Assembly (NCBI RefSeq): GCF_017742245.1
Contig: NZ_JAGHKO010000014.1
Location: 372,001 to 436,000, forward strand
Direction: 5' to 3'
Source of the DNA: Niastella soli
GTDB taxonomy: Bacteria > Bacteroidota > Bacteroidia > Chitinophagales > Chitinophagaceae
DNA length: 64,000 nt
A program made the translations under genes and the position numbers. Below are positions 36,293 to 48,027 of this stretch, piece by piece. Position 1 is the first letter of the stretch. Each line of letters begins with the position of its first letter. Below the pieces are notes generated by a model. It was given only the letters and a program-made list of their open reading frames with translations. It ran no database searches and was not told where the DNA came from.

Positions 36293-39200
36293 ACGGTCCA
36301 ATATCATGTGTGTTATATTTGTCTTCTTCAGGTGCATGGGTTTCAGTGCGTGGTGTTCGAATATAATATTTTACATGCGGATATAATTTATCACTAAACA
36401 CTCCCTCTGCTCCAGGTGTCTTCCGTAATGCAAAAAAGCCATTTTTCACTCCAACATTAGCCATTTCGCCTTTTAAATAGTTTTCTTTAACTGAAAAGGT
36501 CACTACGTGTCCATGGCCTTTGGGATTAAAATAAACTGCAATGGCCAGTTCACCGTGGAAGGCGGTTCTATGGGCATCTTCTTCATTTACTTCTTTATAT
36601 AATGACGATTCAGCGAATTTATCATACATCATATTGGCGGTGCCCTCAAAATGAAAGCCTTTTTCACCGGCAGCTGAGGCATAGGTGTACATTATATTCT
36701 GCGAAGCATAATTACAGAATGTCATACCATTCCTAGGCTGCAGATCGTCATTTTCTTCATTTAAAACCTGCGCTTCCTGGATAGCCGATTCATAATTCAC
36801 CTTGTTTTGTCCACCCTGACATTCGTCATAGCCCAAAAACTTATACCGTAAAAAATACCCGCTTCCTTTTTGTTGGAATACCGCATTAGACCCATCATCA
36901 ATATGTTTAACGAGTTTACCCTCTGTATCATAGAAATTGGTATTCACCGAATCTACACTGTTTCCATCGGGGTCAATAAACCTTATCGGGTTATCATAAG
37001 CATAAGTATAAGGAGAGAATTTTCTCATGGCATCTGCTTTCTGGTCGGGCACATGCCATCTTCCTATTTGCGCATCATACATCCTTGCTCCATAGTCATA
37101 CCATTCCAGTCCACTCCCGTCATTAAACTCCCTTTCCTGTTTTTCCTTGTTATTATACCCATATTTATTTCCCAACAGATTAAGGGACCTTGAACTTATG
37201 CCGGCCATAGTTAACCCAAATGGATAATAATGCGTTTCTTCCAGCAACGGGCCATGGTTATGAATTACCTGCAGGTTATCGAAGTAAACCGGCACCGGGC
37301 TTTCGTTGCTTACGTACACATAAAGATAGCCATTCTTCGTGACCGGAATGTTTGGTAGTGTATGGCTTTCCACGGCATTTTTCCGGTTAACCCTTTCGAA
37401 ACTGCCTGTTACATATTTAAAGTTATCATCCAGCAGGATCCAGTTAATATAAGCCCTGGGTGTTGTTCCCCCCGTACCGCGACCGGTATTGGTAAGGAAG
37501 TCATTTATGCCATTATAAATGGCTGCTGTATTGTTAAGGGTTTGGGCAGTGGCTACTTTACCGGCCGCCCCTGTTGGCCCGCCGAGCATCCCGGTTAACA
37601 GATCGAGTACCGGAACCTCATAATTACTACCATCTGTGTTGTTGTCGAAATAATATGATTTACCATAGATATCGACATTATCACCACTCATTACTTTCAG
37701 CGTTATTCCCAACCCGGTTACGCCAACTCCACTGCTCGCCTTCAGTTTGTACAGTTGCTCACTGTTAGCTGTGGCATTACTGTAATAGTTGGTGTTAACA
37801 GGTGGATCAGTAAAGCCAGGCCCACCGTTTTTGTTGATATAATTGGTAATACCGGTGGCCTCAGATCTGGGAACTATTTTGGTTGGGTCTATATTATAGT
37901 ACTGGTTTTCGGTATAAACCGCATCCGTTGCACTACCCAGACTTCCCTCAAGCGTAGCAGCCGGATAAATATCCTGTTTTTGCTCTTCCGTCAATACCAT
38001 GCGCACATTGTTCAGGTGGTCTTTTAAGAAGTAGTCATACTCGTAATGCGCCGGCTTTAGGGTTGTTGCCTCCAGGTAACGCAACCTGCCGTCGTTATAA
38101 CCATATAACTGCAGTTTGTCGGTATATTGAAGCCCTGCCAGGCCCTGATCAGCATATTTTTTGGTTTCATATTGAAATCCATCCAGGTAGGTAGTGGTGG
38201 TAGTAATGTCTCCTGTATAAGTACCTTGATTGTAAGTTACCGTCACATTCTTTTCATTGGTAATTTTCTGCAGTTTCTTGCCTGCCGCATCATACACGTA
38301 GGTGACAGTGCCCTTATCGACATTATTGTTATCCTGCAAAGCTACCTGTTGTGGCAGATTGAGGTAATTATAACTGATGGCTCCGCCATTAGTGATGGCT
38401 GCTACCGTTCCGTTGATGTGTTTGTTTTTATCGGTGACCATATTACCATTGGCATCATAGCCATAGTCGTTTCCGCTGTTGTTGTCTGTAAAATCGCCCA
38501 ATTGGTGATCAGTAGCAGCAGTTCCCTGTTCCATTACGCCGCTCAATTTGTTGCCATTGTTGTAATAGCTGTACAGCATATTGTCAATCTGGGTACTGCC
38601 CGTAACCTTCAACCCACATTGCTGCAGGCGTTGTATATTTCCATTGGCATCATAGGCCAGGTCAGCATGGATGCCGTCGCCCACTTTTATGGTGAAGTCT
38701 ACTTTTGAATTGTTCCATAGATGATCGTCTGCATTGTGCTGAACAAAATCACCGCGTAACAGGCGGTTGGCCGCATCATAGGTGAAATCATATTTTCGCC
38801 TGATGTCATCGCCATCGCTTTTCCAAAGTATACCGGTTATATTGCCACTGTATTGGCTGTTATTAAAGGGCTGCCCTGTTTTATTGATAGTTTTATCATA
38901 ACCCAGTTCATAACCGAAAAGAATACCGTCAGTTGTTTGTCCTTCCGTTACCAGGTAATTGCGGTTCATCCCGAGTACCCAGTTCCTGATATTATAATCG
39001 TAGGTAAGCGTTTGAATAGGGTCATTTGTATAACCAGTTCCGCTGGCATCCTTCTTTTTTCCCAGGTTCACTTTCCAGAGATGGCCAAGCTCATCATATT
39101 CCTTTGATACAATTTCAAGCTCGGGTTTATTTACCGGCACACCGTTTATAGTACTACTTACACTTTTTGTCTCAGCCATTTCCTGCCCAAGGTCGTTATA

Positions 39201-42200
39201 GGTTGTTTTATTAACCACTATATGAGTTTGGGTATTGGCGCTGCCTGCTTTTTCTTGTTTTTGTATAGCGACAAGCGGCTGCCCGCTGAAGGTATATTGA
39301 CTGGTGAAAACATCCGTTCCACCAGTCTGGTTGGTGCTTTTCACCTGTATCATTCTGCCTTTTTCATCATACATATTTACAGTATACAGGTACTGGTTAG
39401 CTGTGCCCAGCACTTTTACCTGCGTCCAGGTGCTGCGCCCGTTCGTTTGTTTGCTTTGCACTACCGGATCGGCGTAGGGGAAACTGTTATACGAAGTATT
39501 CAGGTAATTACTGCTGGTATAAGCAGCATCCAGGTCGCCGGTAAGGTTGCTTGCCGCAGGAATGGTGGCGTACGTATCATACCCTGTTTTTGTAAGCAAA
39601 GTAAAGCCTGCGCCTGCAGGTATGGGATCGTCTACAAAGGTAGGATCGATAGTTGTTCCATTATCAGCTATTATTTCTGCAGTAAAATTCTGGCCTGAGG
39701 TAAAACCATCGTCAAGCGTAATATCATTGGTTGCCTGGTACACACCACTCATATTGGGGTCATGTAACGTAAATGAATACGGCAGCCCATTATTATTTGG
39801 ATGAGTAAGGTTAAGTTGTAAATCTCCTGGCAAGCCTGTCCAGGTCATTAAGCCGGTCATTATCTCCCGGTTCCGCGAATCGTATAATCTGGCGAGCCAC
39901 TCATTGTTCGGCCGCTGGTTGGCATCCTGGGTAAATACCAGGCGGTCGCGCACATCGTATATCATATAAACATCACCCGCGCCCGGAACTTTTTTACGGG
40001 TTATTCGTTTGCGTTCATCATACTCGTACCTGAAGCATTGTTCATTTAAGATATTCCCATTGAGGGCCATTATATCCCAGTTGTTTTGGGTAAGCAGGTT
40101 TACGCCTTCGGGTTGAATAACCGCCCTGAGCGAATTGAAATCATCATAAATATAATAAGTGCTTAACCAGCCGGAATATCCGGTGCCGCCGCCATCATCG
40201 GCAACAGCGGTAAGCTGTACTTTTTTCAAGATGAGTTTGTCTTCTTTGTCTTTAAACGTTATGATCTGGCTGCCTTTTTCATCCACGGTAATACTTTTAA
40301 ACAGTTCACCGATGGGGTAAATACCATCTACTTTATAGGTTCCCCAACCACCGGGCACATCGGTTACGCTCCATATTTTCACATCATCAACAGCTGTATT
40401 GATCTTATATTGTTGTTCAACGCCGCGATCATGGCCGGCCCAGTTATCCCCGGGGCCGGTAGTTGTTTGCACCCGGTTCAATGGCGAAGGTTCAAAGATC
40501 GTTTTACCATAATAGAAGGACTCATCTCCATTTACCACTTTATGGAAATTATTTAATTCGCCCAGGGCATTGGGTTTATACCGTCCATCGCTGGCTGGAG
40601 ATACATAGGGCAGCCAGGTGTTGGGCTGCCTGCCATATTGATCAAAAGTAACCGGCACCACCAGGTCCTGCTCATTTTTACCGGCCTGCATTGACACGGT
40701 TTGCATCAACCGGCCCAGTCCGTCGAAATAGTCAGTTACCTGTTTTACTTCGGCAACCGGCACTATGGCGGCGGCTGTTTGCGGATCATTTACCCCCGAA
40801 TGAACAAACGACCTGGTACGGATATAATTGAGGTTTTCCACATCGAGTGTTCCGGTGCGGATAATACAAATATTAGTATACGCATTCTCTATGCCGCAAA
40901 GTACCCGACGCCTGAAGTAAGTGGTAGTAGTAATAACGTCGGGCTCATATGTTAACCCCTGCCCGACTGTACCGGGAATGTCAGTAAAAGTAGTTCCATC
41001 GTACGAGACCTGCCATTGATACTGGTAATTGCCATTACATCCGCCTCCCGAGGCAGCCCCTCCCGTTAACCTGCCGGGCTTTGAACCTGAAGGTATAGTG
41101 ATCATATCAGGGAATAAGGTACCTGGTTCCAGTTTGGGCAGTACATTGACTAGTACAATACCACTATAAGCAGTTTTGCTGCTGGCTCCACAACCACTGG
41201 TCACCGCCAACCGGTAGTATTTTGAAGCAGTAAGACTGGCAGGCGTATACGTTGCACTATTGGCTCCAGGAATGTTTTCGGGATTATTAAATTTACTATT
41301 TAAGCTACTTTGCCATTGATATATATATGACCCGGCTCCGCCAATCACACTATTCACAGTAAGTGTAGCTGCGTTCGTGTTATAGAGTATGGTTTGGCTT
41401 ACAGGTGATATAGTGCCTATTTGAATGTCCGGATAATCGGTCACAGTTATGTCTACAAACGGGAACGTAGGACAGCCGCCTGGCCCGTCCGAACAAAACC
41501 CACATATGGTGCTATTGCGAAAATGAACCCGGTAAATACCCGGTGTTGTAAATATCTGGGTAAATGACGGCTCATTAACATGGGCATCGGCAAAAACATT
41601 CCAGTTCACACCTCCGTTGCTACTGGCCCAGTAATGAGGTGTACCTATTCCGCCCTGACTGCTGATGGTTACCGGCTCACAAACATGTACAGTATAGGCA
41701 CTTGCTGTAATGGTACCATCTACTGGTTTTGGATTAACTGTTACAATTGCATGGGCAGGATTTGACAAGCAGCCACTCGGGCTCAGCGATTTCACCTGTA
41801 ATTGATGCGTGCCGGCAGCCCAATTGGCAGGTGTTGAAAATTGCTGCCCCGTGTACAACAAATTGCCATTGGCATCCAGCCACTGATAAGTATAAGTAGA
41901 ACCCTGTGCCGTTAAATTAACAGACTGGTCCTCGCAAACCGGAGTAACGCCACTTATTGTAGGTTCCACCATGGTAACCTTTTCAAATTGAAGTGGAACA
42001 AATTCAGAGGAACCACATCCTCCGGGTGCACTCACTTGCGTATAATACTGAGTAGCATCATCAAATTGTGGAAATTCAAAATAGCCGGTTTTATTGACAT
42101 CCAACACCTCATATCCCCAGGATGGATTCAATCTGGCCAGAATATAGGTAAGGTCAGGAACGGCACCATCGCTGGCCATTTGCACCTGACCATAGTATCC

Positions 42201-42647
42201 ATCACAAGTGCGTGCATATTGTACCCATGTATTAGGAGTACCAGATATGGTGGCCGTATAACCCAGTCGTTGGCTTTCGCAGTCAGTATTGTAATCGTAC
42301 CAGGAAACCCAAACCTGAGAACCATTGGTTGCCTGGAACTGATAAGTCGATTCAAAATTATTAGTATGATCCCAGGAATTTATATAATCTGATCGAAAAT
42401 TATATTGGTCTGTTTCGTTATGGTACCAACGAAACTCACCCCATACATTTGAGACCCCATCCCAGTAATAATGCACTTTGACAGTTACCTGTTGAGGATA
42501 ACACAATGCACCGTTGGGCGAGAACTGGGATAAATCTATAGGCGCATAACACTGCGCTTTTGCTTTATTAGTACAACAAGCTATCACCCCGATCAACAAG
42601 GCCAGCACACGGCTACGATATTTGAAAGAATTTATAAGGAAGTACAT
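36282..42647 (-). CDS. RHS/YD-repeat polymorphic toxin A with cysteine-hydrolase-like tip
   Basis: A 2121-residue exported toxin carrier with the same layout as toxin B: signal peptide (ending KAKAQ, about residue 32), Ig-like domains, a DUF6443-like region near 600-720 ([17 protein letters not shown]), YD repeats ([21 protein letters not shown]) and the RHS core with [15 protein letters not shown] ending in [11 protein letters not shown] (about residue 1895). The 226-residue tip is unlike that of toxin B. It has a candidate nucleophile in [15 protein letters not shown] (Cys1978) and a candidate His in [10 protein letters not shown] (2045-2047), the order and context of papain-like NlpC/CHAP hydrolases. 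A peptidoglycan or protein amide target is inferred. The candidate immunity gene overlaps the stop. Confidence 0.9.
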   Translation of the reverse strand: MYFLINSFKYRSRVLALLIGVIACCTNKAKAQCYAPIDLSQFSPNGALCYPQQVTVKVHYYWDGVSNVWGEFRWYHNETDQYNFRSDYINSWDHTNNFESTYQFQATNGSQVWVSWYDYNTDCESQRLGYTATISGTPNTWVQYARTCDGYYGQVQMASDGAVPDLTYILARLNPSWGYEVLDVNKTGYFEFPQFDDATQYYTQVSAPGGCGSSEFVPLQFEKVTMVEPTISGVTPVCEDQSVNLTAQGSTYTYQWLDANGNLLYTGQQFSTPANWAAGTHQLQVKSLSPSGCLSNPAHAIVTVNPKPVDGTITASAYTVHVCEPVTISSQGGIGTPHYWASSNGGVNWNVFADAHVNEPSFTQIFTTPGIYRVHFRNSTICGFCSDGPGGCPTFPFVDITVTDYPDIQIGTISPVSQTILYNTNAATLTVNSVIGGAGSYIYQWQSSLNSKFNNPENIPGANSATYTPASLTASKYYRLAVTSGCGASSKTAYSGIVLVNVLPKLEPGTLFPDMITIPSGSKPGRLTGGAASGGGCNGNYQYQWQVSYDGTTFTDIPGTVGQGLTYEPDVITTTTYFRRRVLCGIENAYTNICIIRTGTLDVENLNYIRTRSFVHSGVNDPQTAAAIVPVAEVKQVTDYFDGLGRLMQTVSMQAGKNEQDLVVPVTFDQYGRQPNTWLPYVSPASDGRYKPNALGELNNFHKVVNGDESFYYGKTIFEPSPLNRVQTTTGPGDNWAGHDRGVEQQYKINTAVDDVKIWSVTDVPGGWGTYKVDGIYPIGELFKSITVDEKGSQIITFKDKEDKLILKKVQLTAVADDGGGTGYSGWLSTYYIYDDFNSLRAVIQPEGVNLLTQNNWDIMALNGNILNEQCFRYEYDERKRITRKKVPGAGDVYMIYDVRDRLVFTQDANQRPNNEWLARLYDSRNREIMTGLMTWTGLPGDLQLNLTHPNNNGLPYSFTLHDPNMSGVYQATNDITLDDGFTSGQNFTAEIIADNGTTIDPTFVDDPIPAGAGFTLLTKTGYDTYATIPAASNLTGDLDAAYTSSNYLNTSYNSFPYADPVVQSKQTNGRSTWTQVKVLGTANQYLYTVNMYDEKGRMIQVKSTNQTGGTDVFTSQYTFSGQPLVAIQKQEKAGSANTQTHIVVNKTTYNDLGQEMAETKSVSSTINGVPVNKPELEIVSKEYDELGHLWKVNLGKKKDASGTGYTNDPIQTLTYDYNIRNWVLGMNRNYLVTEGQTTDGILFGYELGYDKTINKTGQPFNNSQYSGNITGILWKSDGDDIRRKYDFTYDAANRLLRGDFVQHNADDHLWNNSKVDFTIKVGDGIHADLAYDANGNIQRLQQCGLKVTGSTQIDNMLYSYYNNGNKLSGVMEQGTAATDHQLGDFTDNNSGNDYGYDANGNMVTDKNKHINGTVAAITNGGAISYNYLNLPQQVALQDNNNVDKGTVTYVYDAAGKKLQKITNEKNVTVTYNQGTYTGDITTTTTYLDGFQYETKKYADQGLAGLQYTDKLQLYGYNDGRLRYLEATTLKPAHYEYDYFLKDHLNNVRMVLTEEQKQDIYPAATLEGSLGSATDAVYTENQYYNIDPTKIVPRSEATGITNYINKNGGPGFTDPPVNTNYYSNATANSEQLYKLKASSGVGVTGLGITLKVMSGDNVDIYGKSYYFDNNTDGSNYEVPVLDLLTGMLGGPTGAAGKVATAQTLNNTAAIYNGINDFLTNTGRGTGGTTPRAYINWILLDDNFKYVTGSFERVNRKNAVESHTLPNIPVTKNGYLYVYVSNESPVPVYFDNLQVIHNHGPLLEETHYYPFGLTMAGISSRSLNLLGNKYGYNNKEKQEREFNDGSGLEWYDYGARMYDAQIGRWHVPDQKADAMRKFSPYTYAYDNPIRFIDPDGNSVDSVNTNFYDTEGKLVKHIDDGSNAVFQQKGSGYFLRYKFLGYDECQGGQNKVNYESAIQEAQVLNEENDDLQPRNGMTFCNYASQNIMYTYASAAGEKGFHFEGTANMMYDKFAESSLYKEVNEEDAHRTAFHGELAIAVYFNPKGHGHVVTFSVKENYLKGEMANVGVKNGFFALRKTPGAEGVFSDKLYPHVKYYIRTPRTETHAPEEDKYNTHDIGPYGY

Positions 42648-42694
42648 TAGCTAAGGCTTTAATTCTTAATGGTTAAATTGTAAGGCAGGAAGGA

Positions 42695-45600
42695 CTATTG
42701 TTTATAATGGTATTTGTAAGTCTTAACAATATTCCCATCCTGGTCCCTGATAACAACCAACCTGCCGAGTGCATCGTATTCATAACGGGCAATGCGGCTG
42801 TCTTTATCACAACTGGTAATAATGCCTACCATTGGCACGTGACAATAGGTTTCTATTTCAGCATCCGTTGGATATAACCTGAGTTCATCAATAGAAGCGC
42901 CATTACCTGAAACCGTTACAGCGGAAGTGGTGTTCGGCAATATATGTTCGTAGTATGTCCAACCGCCTTTTGCCAAACCAGTATTGTTGGCAGGCACTGT
43001 TATTCCATTTGCCGAGACCGTTAATGCGCCTGTTGCCCAGTATGAAATAAGATATTGTTTGCCGGCAACCGGTGCAGCTGTAATTGTTTTGCCGGATGTG
43101 AGGTCGTATGATTGCTGACCGGTAATTTTATTGGTTGAGTTACGTGAGCCGTCGGAGATAATCCAGTTACCTTCATTCTCCCCATTTTCAAAACTGGTAT
43201 AGGCCACTTCTGAAAGCCGGGCATTGGTTACTTTGGCAATGGGAGTGGTATGCAGGTAATCCCACAACCAGGTTTGTGCTATGCCATCGCGTGCTATTAC
43301 CTGGTTAAGGTTACCGCCGTTAAACGTGTAGCTCAGTTCGTCGATGTATCTGCTGTCTTTGATAATGCCGGAACCTGAAACCGTTGCTGCTGAAAAACTG
43401 CTGGAAGGAGTGGCGAGGCTGATCTGTTGTCTTTTAACAGGAAACAACTTTCCGGCAGGATTGCTTCCGAAGTCGAATTTGGTGAAAGCGGCACTGAGCA
43501 ATTTATCGTTGCGGTATTCAGCTTGTTCAATAAGCGGGTTCTGATAAGCATCCTGTAATGCAAGAATGGGCTTCAGGTCCGCATTGGCCGCGTTTTCAGC
43601 ATTCTGATGACAGGTACTAAAATTATTATTAGCATCGGTAAAATCACTTCTGCGCGTTTGAATATAACTTGTTCTAGCCTGGCTTTGCCTGAACCGGTAG
43701 AGCTGATATGCCTGGTAACGGCAATTGATACCTCCGCTGCTGGTACAGGTATTTACCTGGTTATATAAATTTGCCAGGTTAGTGGATGCGGCACTGTTAT
43801 AGGCTTGAATAGCATTGGCCAATGCGTCACAATTGGGCAACCGGAAATCAGCAGCATATTTAAAATTTTTGGCAATGGTCCCATCCCCTGTAGTGTGCGT
43901 TACTGACCGGGTTAACTGGTGGTGATAATTGCTGTTGTAATAGGAAACATTGGTGATAGAAATATTGTTCCCGTCTTGCAGATTGTACTGTGTTGAGATA
44001 ACAGAATCCATAATTCTCCGGTACGACTTGAGTGTATATTCGGTGCCCCATATTGCATAAACATAGGAAACAGATGTAGGGCTGGATAAGGGAAATAAAG
44101 AAACCACACCATCTTCATCAGGATCGCTGCTAACGGTATAACCAAAACCCCGGTTGGGGGCTACCGCGTAGGCAATGTTTTTACAAATATATCCGGGGGT
44201 TACGATGTCGTCTTCCTGGAATTTCGGGAAAAATGATTTATCGGTTACGATCTGCCCATTTTCATTATAATGACCTTCATATTTCAATTCCCCCCTCATG
44301 GGCTCAAAAGGCAATGGCCCTTCGGGATAATTGGGAATGGAAGAAGAACATTCTCCGGTATTCAGGAACCTGGTACACACATCCGAGATCTGATTGTCCC
44401 AGATATCGGAACCATAATACCGGTAAACACTGAAACCATTACCAGGTTGCGTAACTTTTACTTCATAATACCCGATGTGATTACCCTGTGAGGTTGCCAT
44501 TGGGCGGATGCTCGTTGGAGAAACAAGATAAGGCAACTCGGTAGAGCCGTCACAGAAAAGACATCCGTTCCGGCTGCACACATTCGCATTGGAGGTATAC
44601 ACACTGTTGCCGCACAATTTATACAGTTCATTTCTCAGCAATTGCAGATAAACGGGTTTGCTGTACAAAATACCCGTTTCACCAGGACCATAGGTGTAGT
44701 TGGAAACCACATCACGAGAGCCCATATCATCATTACTGGTTATTGTTTTTATACGCAAACCGCCAACCAGCGCCTTGTCATTAACATGAGTGGTCGTCCA
44801 TTCGTAAAACGTACCGCTTGCTCCGTTGCCCGAGGAAGGATCCAATTTGGTTATAACTACCTGATAGGTACCAGCGGTTGGTTGAATAATTAGTGGTGGT
44901 TTTGCTTCCCCCTTTTCTGCAGAAAGACTAGCTACCAGGTTACTACCATTATAAACATCAAGCCGGGCGCTGCCGCCCTCGGCAGAATTGCTAATAATCA
45001 TTTCATAAACGTTACCGGAAAAGTACATATCGATAGATTTCGTACCGGTAGGGTGGCCGTCATAACCGACGCTAGGCCCACCTCTGTAATCCCGGTTGTA
45101 GGTTTCATAACTAACAGCTACCTTATGGGGCTCATAATCAAATTGGGTAAAACCGCCGGTTGGGTAGGTGATCTTTTGCAAGGCACCGCCGCGCATAGCA
45201 GGCCAGTGTGCATCCCTGTCGGCTCCTGTAACGGTTTGCAAATTATAACCCGATTTTAAAGAATAGGTAGGAAAAAGCGTATTGTTATTGTCGGCTCCAT
45301 TATAAAAACCCCAATGATCGAGACCAAAGCTTAATTTGCGTGCTACCTTTTCAGAAAAGTAATTAAACGTATAAGGGGGAACGGACACCGAGCCGTCGCA
45401 GGCTGTTTCCTGCACACTCTCCAGTTTCAGCCGGTATTTGTCTGATTGGATATTATCGCAAATGCTAGTGAATGAATTCCTGCACAGGTCACTATTTAAA
45501 CCAGCGCCATCAAAAAAGTAGCTATATTTAAAATTATACTTTTTGCAGAAACCTGGCGATTGTATGGCAATAGAGCCCAGCGTTTTTGCATTTAGGGTAG

Positions 45601-46693
45601 CAAAAGCAGCATCGTCCTGCGTGTCGTTCCAGGCTTTATTCTGGAAACCGCTCATATCGGTACGGGAATCGCCGGGGTTAAGAACCATTTCTCCATTCTG
45701 GAAAACAATCCTGTTCAGGCGAACGCCATCAATAAAATTTTTTACAAAGTCGTATTCATAGCGCCAGTTGAAGTCACCGTTCTGCTGTTTTTGCGCACTC
45801 GATTTCGGGAAAGTAGAAACGGTGTAATAACTGTATTGTTCTTTTTGATAAATAAGGGTAATTGTTGAAAGCCCGTCGGCGGAAATAACCTTATTTAAAT
45901 ACCAGGAAGAAGTAGCCCCCTGGCCGGTGTAGTAGCTTTTGGCGCTTGTGAAATTTGTAATTTCAATGGCATCTATATTTCCATCACCCGATATATTTTG
46001 GCCAAATATGTATTTGGTGCCATCAGGTGTCGTAATAGTAAACCCATGAATTCCATAATAATCACCAGGGATTGGGTAATTAACTTCTATTTTCAAATCA
46101 GACTGGGGAACGAGAACGGGTGTTCTGTCGTCACTAAAATAAAACTTACCAGTATATCCATTAAAATTATAGAAGAATAAGTCTGGTTCTCCATCTTTTG
46201 TTCCTGCTGAAACGGCAGCATCGTCTGCCGGATGGAGCATGACAGGGTCGGGGCAATCAAAATTATCACAAGCGCCACCACCTACTGTATATAAATAGCT
46301 ATAATACCCATAATCACTGTAATGGCCATACCTTGTATAAGCACCCAATGTTCCTTTGTCGTCAGGGGCGCCCATAATAGTGCGGGTAATTACGCCACCC
46401 GCATTCAATGCCCATCCGGCGCCCACCCAACTGGCCTGTTCCTGCACTTTTAAACCCGATGCATGATAGCTTAAACTCACCGGCATTTGAAGCGTGCCCG
46501 ATTTTATAGTATATAGGGGGATATTAACTGCGGGTGTACCTGTATGATAACTGACCGGAATATCTCCAAATTTGGCGAGGGACGCTGCCGTCGGTGATGA
46601 AATAGATACAGACCGGCTGACATTTTCTTGTGCATTACCGGTCGCAAAATTAATCAGGCATCCAAGGGCAAAGAGAATCCTTTGCATTCTCAT
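42695..46693 (-). CDS. Exported YD-repeat RHS-partner protein A
   Basis: A 1332-residue exported protein (signal peptide 1-21 ending TGNAQ). It opens with the partner signature ISSPTAASLAKFGDIPVSYHTGTPAVNIPLYTI, MPVSLSYHASGLKVQEQASWVGAGW and GGVITRTIMG, and ends in YEYDALGRLVVIRDQDGNIVKTYKYHYKQ-type YD repeats. The same opening and ending occur in partner B. A Cys- and Gln-rich stretch near 1000-1090 (YQAYQLYRFRQSQAR) is specific to this copy. It precedes toxin A by 47 bp and is presumably made with it. Role in packaging or presenting the toxin is inferred from constant pairing. Confidence 0.85.
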   Translation of the reverse strand: MRMQRILFALGCLINFATGNAQENVSRSVSISSPTAASLAKFGDIPVSYHTGTPAVNIPLYTIKSGTLQMPVSLSYHASGLKVQEQASWVGAGWALNAGGVITRTIMGAPDDKGTLGAYTRYGHYSDYGYYSYLYTVGGGACDNFDCPDPVMLHPADDAAVSAGTKDGEPDLFFYNFNGYTGKFYFSDDRTPVLVPQSDLKIEVNYPIPGDYYGIHGFTITTPDGTKYIFGQNISGDGNIDAIEITNFTSAKSYYTGQGATSSWYLNKVISADGLSTITLIYQKEQYSYYTVSTFPKSSAQKQQNGDFNWRYEYDFVKNFIDGVRLNRIVFQNGEMVLNPGDSRTDMSGFQNKAWNDTQDDAAFATLNAKTLGSIAIQSPGFCKKYNFKYSYFFDGAGLNSDLCRNSFTSICDNIQSDKYRLKLESVQETACDGSVSVPPYTFNYFSEKVARKLSFGLDHWGFYNGADNNNTLFPTYSLKSGYNLQTVTGADRDAHWPAMRGGALQKITYPTGGFTQFDYEPHKVAVSYETYNRDYRGGPSVGYDGHPTGTKSIDMYFSGNVYEMIISNSAEGGSARLDVYNGSNLVASLSAEKGEAKPPLIIQPTAGTYQVVITKLDPSSGNGASGTFYEWTTTHVNDKALVGGLRIKTITSNDDMGSRDVVSNYTYGPGETGILYSKPVYLQLLRNELYKLCGNSVYTSNANVCSRNGCLFCDGSTELPYLVSPTSIRPMATSQGNHIGYYEVKVTQPGNGFSVYRYYGSDIWDNQISDVCTRFLNTGECSSSIPNYPEGPLPFEPMRGELKYEGHYNENGQIVTDKSFFPKFQEDDIVTPGYICKNIAYAVAPNRGFGYTVSSDPDEDGVVSLFPLSSPTSVSYVYAIWGTEYTLKSYRRIMDSVISTQYNLQDGNNISITNVSYYNSNYHHQLTRSVTHTTGDGTIAKNFKYAADFRLPNCDALANAIQAYNSAASTNLANLYNQVNTCTSSGGINCRYQAYQLYRFRQSQARTSYIQTRRSDFTDANNNFSTCHQNAENAANADLKPILALQDAYQNPLIEQAEYRNDKLLSAAFTKFDFGSNPAGKLFPVKRQQISLATPSSSFSAATVSGSGIIKDSRYIDELSYTFNGGNLNQVIARDGIAQTWLWDYLHTTPIAKVTNARLSEVAYTSFENGENEGNWIISDGSRNSTNKITGQQSYDLTSGKTITAAPVAGKQYLISYWATGALTVSANGITVPANNTGLAKGGWTYYEHILPNTTSAVTVSGNGASIDELRLYPTDAEIETYCHVPMVGIITSCDKDSRIARYEYDALGRLVVIRDQDGNIVKTYKYHYKQ

Positions 46694-46816
46694 AAATACA
46701 GTTTAGATTGGGTTATTAAACAAATTATATGGCCATTAACTTTTCACTCAATGTGGCACCAGTTTATAGTCCCTATATTTCTAATTATATTAAGTTGGAA
46801 AATAAGAATGGTAATA

Positions 46817-47779
46817 TTAGTTCCGCATTTCCCGTATAACCGCTTTTAATTCGGCAACTTCCTTTTTCAATGCTTCCATCTCCTTTATTTTTTTATCCTG
46901 CTCAATCACATACAATGTCAGTTCCTCAATCTTCTTTAACAGCGTAGCCTGGTTGTCACCTACATCCACCCCGTTCTTTTCTACTTCTTCAGCAGAAACC
47001 ACTTCGGGTAAGTGATGGTATTGTTTGATGTATTGTTCTACTTCATTGAGGGGGCGCAGGCGGTACTCAGGATAAAAAACATAATCAGACCAGCCTGTTA
47101 AGGTTACTTTTACTTTTTGGGCAAGGATGTCACCCTTTACAGACAGCTTGGCCTGGGGATTAGCCGTGCCAATACCGATGTTTCCACCGTCACGATTGAG
47201 AATAAGGTCGCCCCAGGATGATCCTGATGATTTAACCGCCTGGAGACCTGCATAGCCGTTGCTAACAGTACTTAAAAAGGTCACAAGCGTAGTATATCCC
47301 CCCGCAGTGGCATCAACGCCCAATGTAATAGCCGCTGGATTTGTCGCATCAGCAACATGTAATCTACCCTGAGGAGCAACTGTACCGGTACCGATACCAA
47401 CTTTGCCATCTCCGGTTATTCGCATATTTTCGGTATAAGCTCCGGTATTTTCTAAAACCTTTCCAAAAGAAATATCTCCATCACTCCCGTTACTGGTAGG
47501 ATGAAAAACAGCCAATTCGCGACCGTTACCAGACATATCAATTCCGAAACCTGCCTGCACATTGGTAGCAATATTATTGTACACAAACAATCTTTTACCA
47601 CCAGCGCCTGTTCCAAGGTCCAATAATGCCTGAGGCGTTGTGGTACCAATACCAACTTTACCAGTAAATATTTCAGTGCCAGCAGCAGCATTATATAACC
47701 ATTGCGCAGATAAGGGAAGTGAACAGAATGAAATAAAAGCCAAACAGATCAGGTTAGACGAGATTATACGAAATTTCAT
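46817..47779 (-). CDS. Tail-fibre-like protein with C-terminal coiled coil
   Basis: A 320-residue exported protein (signal peptide 1-25 ending LSAQ). It contains three copies of a GIGT-TPQ motif ([47 protein letters not shown]) as in phage tail-fibre and adhesin stalks. These are followed by a [25 protein letters not shown] segment and a C-terminal coiled coil (about 280-320) likely to form trimers. Proteins of this kind are frequent in Bacteroidota next to surface toxin or gliding genes. It is the first leftward gene before partner A, 123 bp upstream, with a 21-bp-period operator and a TATATTTG promoter element ahead of it. It may be the receptor-binding or anchoring part of module A. Confidence 0.8.
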   Translation of the reverse strand: MKFRIISSNLICLAFISFCSLPLSAQWLYNAAAGTEIFTGKVGIGTTTPQALLDLGTGAGGKRLFVYNNIATNVQAGFGIDMSGNGRELAVFHPTSNGSDGDISFGKVLENTGAYTENMRITGDGKVGIGTGTVAPQGRLHVADATNPAAITLGVDATAGGYTTLVTFLSTVSNGYAGLQAVKSSGSSWGDLILNRDGGNIGIGTANPQAKLSVKGDILAQKVKVTLTGWSDYVFYPEYRLRPLNEVEQYIKQYHHLPEVVSAEEVEKNGVDVGDNQATLLKKIEELTLYVIEQDKKIKEMEALKKEVAELKAVIREMRN

Positions 47780-47862
47780 AAAAGCATAAATTGTTGTTAT
47801 TGTATAGAAATAAGTACCAGCCCGTTTTTTATGCAGTTCAGACGAGTGTGGTTAGACGAAGA

Positions 47863-47870
47863 CAAATATA
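47863..47870 (-). promoter_or_regulatory. Candidate -7 element (TATATTTG) of module A
   Basis: The minus strand reads TATATTTG, a full TAnnTTTG match 84 bp upstream of the tail-fibre-like start. The 21-bp-period operator begins 38 bp further upstream, a usual position for an activator. No clear -33 TTG is seen. Confidence 0.55.
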
Positions 47871-47907
47871 GGAGATGCATAAAAAATCAGTCTATCATTT
47901 GATAGTC

Positions 47908-47949
47908 GTGCAGATTTGGGGAATAAGTGTGTTGATTTGGGCGATGAAT
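47908..47949. promoter_or_regulatory. 21-bp-period direct-repeat operator, copy 3
   Basis: Two 21-bp units (47908-47928 and 47929-47949). The second is nearly identical to the second unit of the 35566-35607 copy (GTGTTGATTTGGGCGATGA). It lies about 130 bp upstream of the tail-fibre-like gene of module A. Confidence 0.65.
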
Positions 47950-47974
47950 GTGTGGGTAATGTGATTTCATTCCA

Positions 47975-47996
47975 GGCACTAGCGGACGCTTGTGCC
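47975..47996. repeat. Dispersed palindromic intergenic repeat, copy 4
   Basis: A hairpin with arms GGCACTAGC and GCTTGTGCC (one mismatch) around GGAC. It has the same core as the copies near 12306, 12999 and 18251. Confidence 0.65.
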
Positions 47997-48027
47997 ATAT
48001 TATTTAATTTTGCACGCTTGCAAAATG

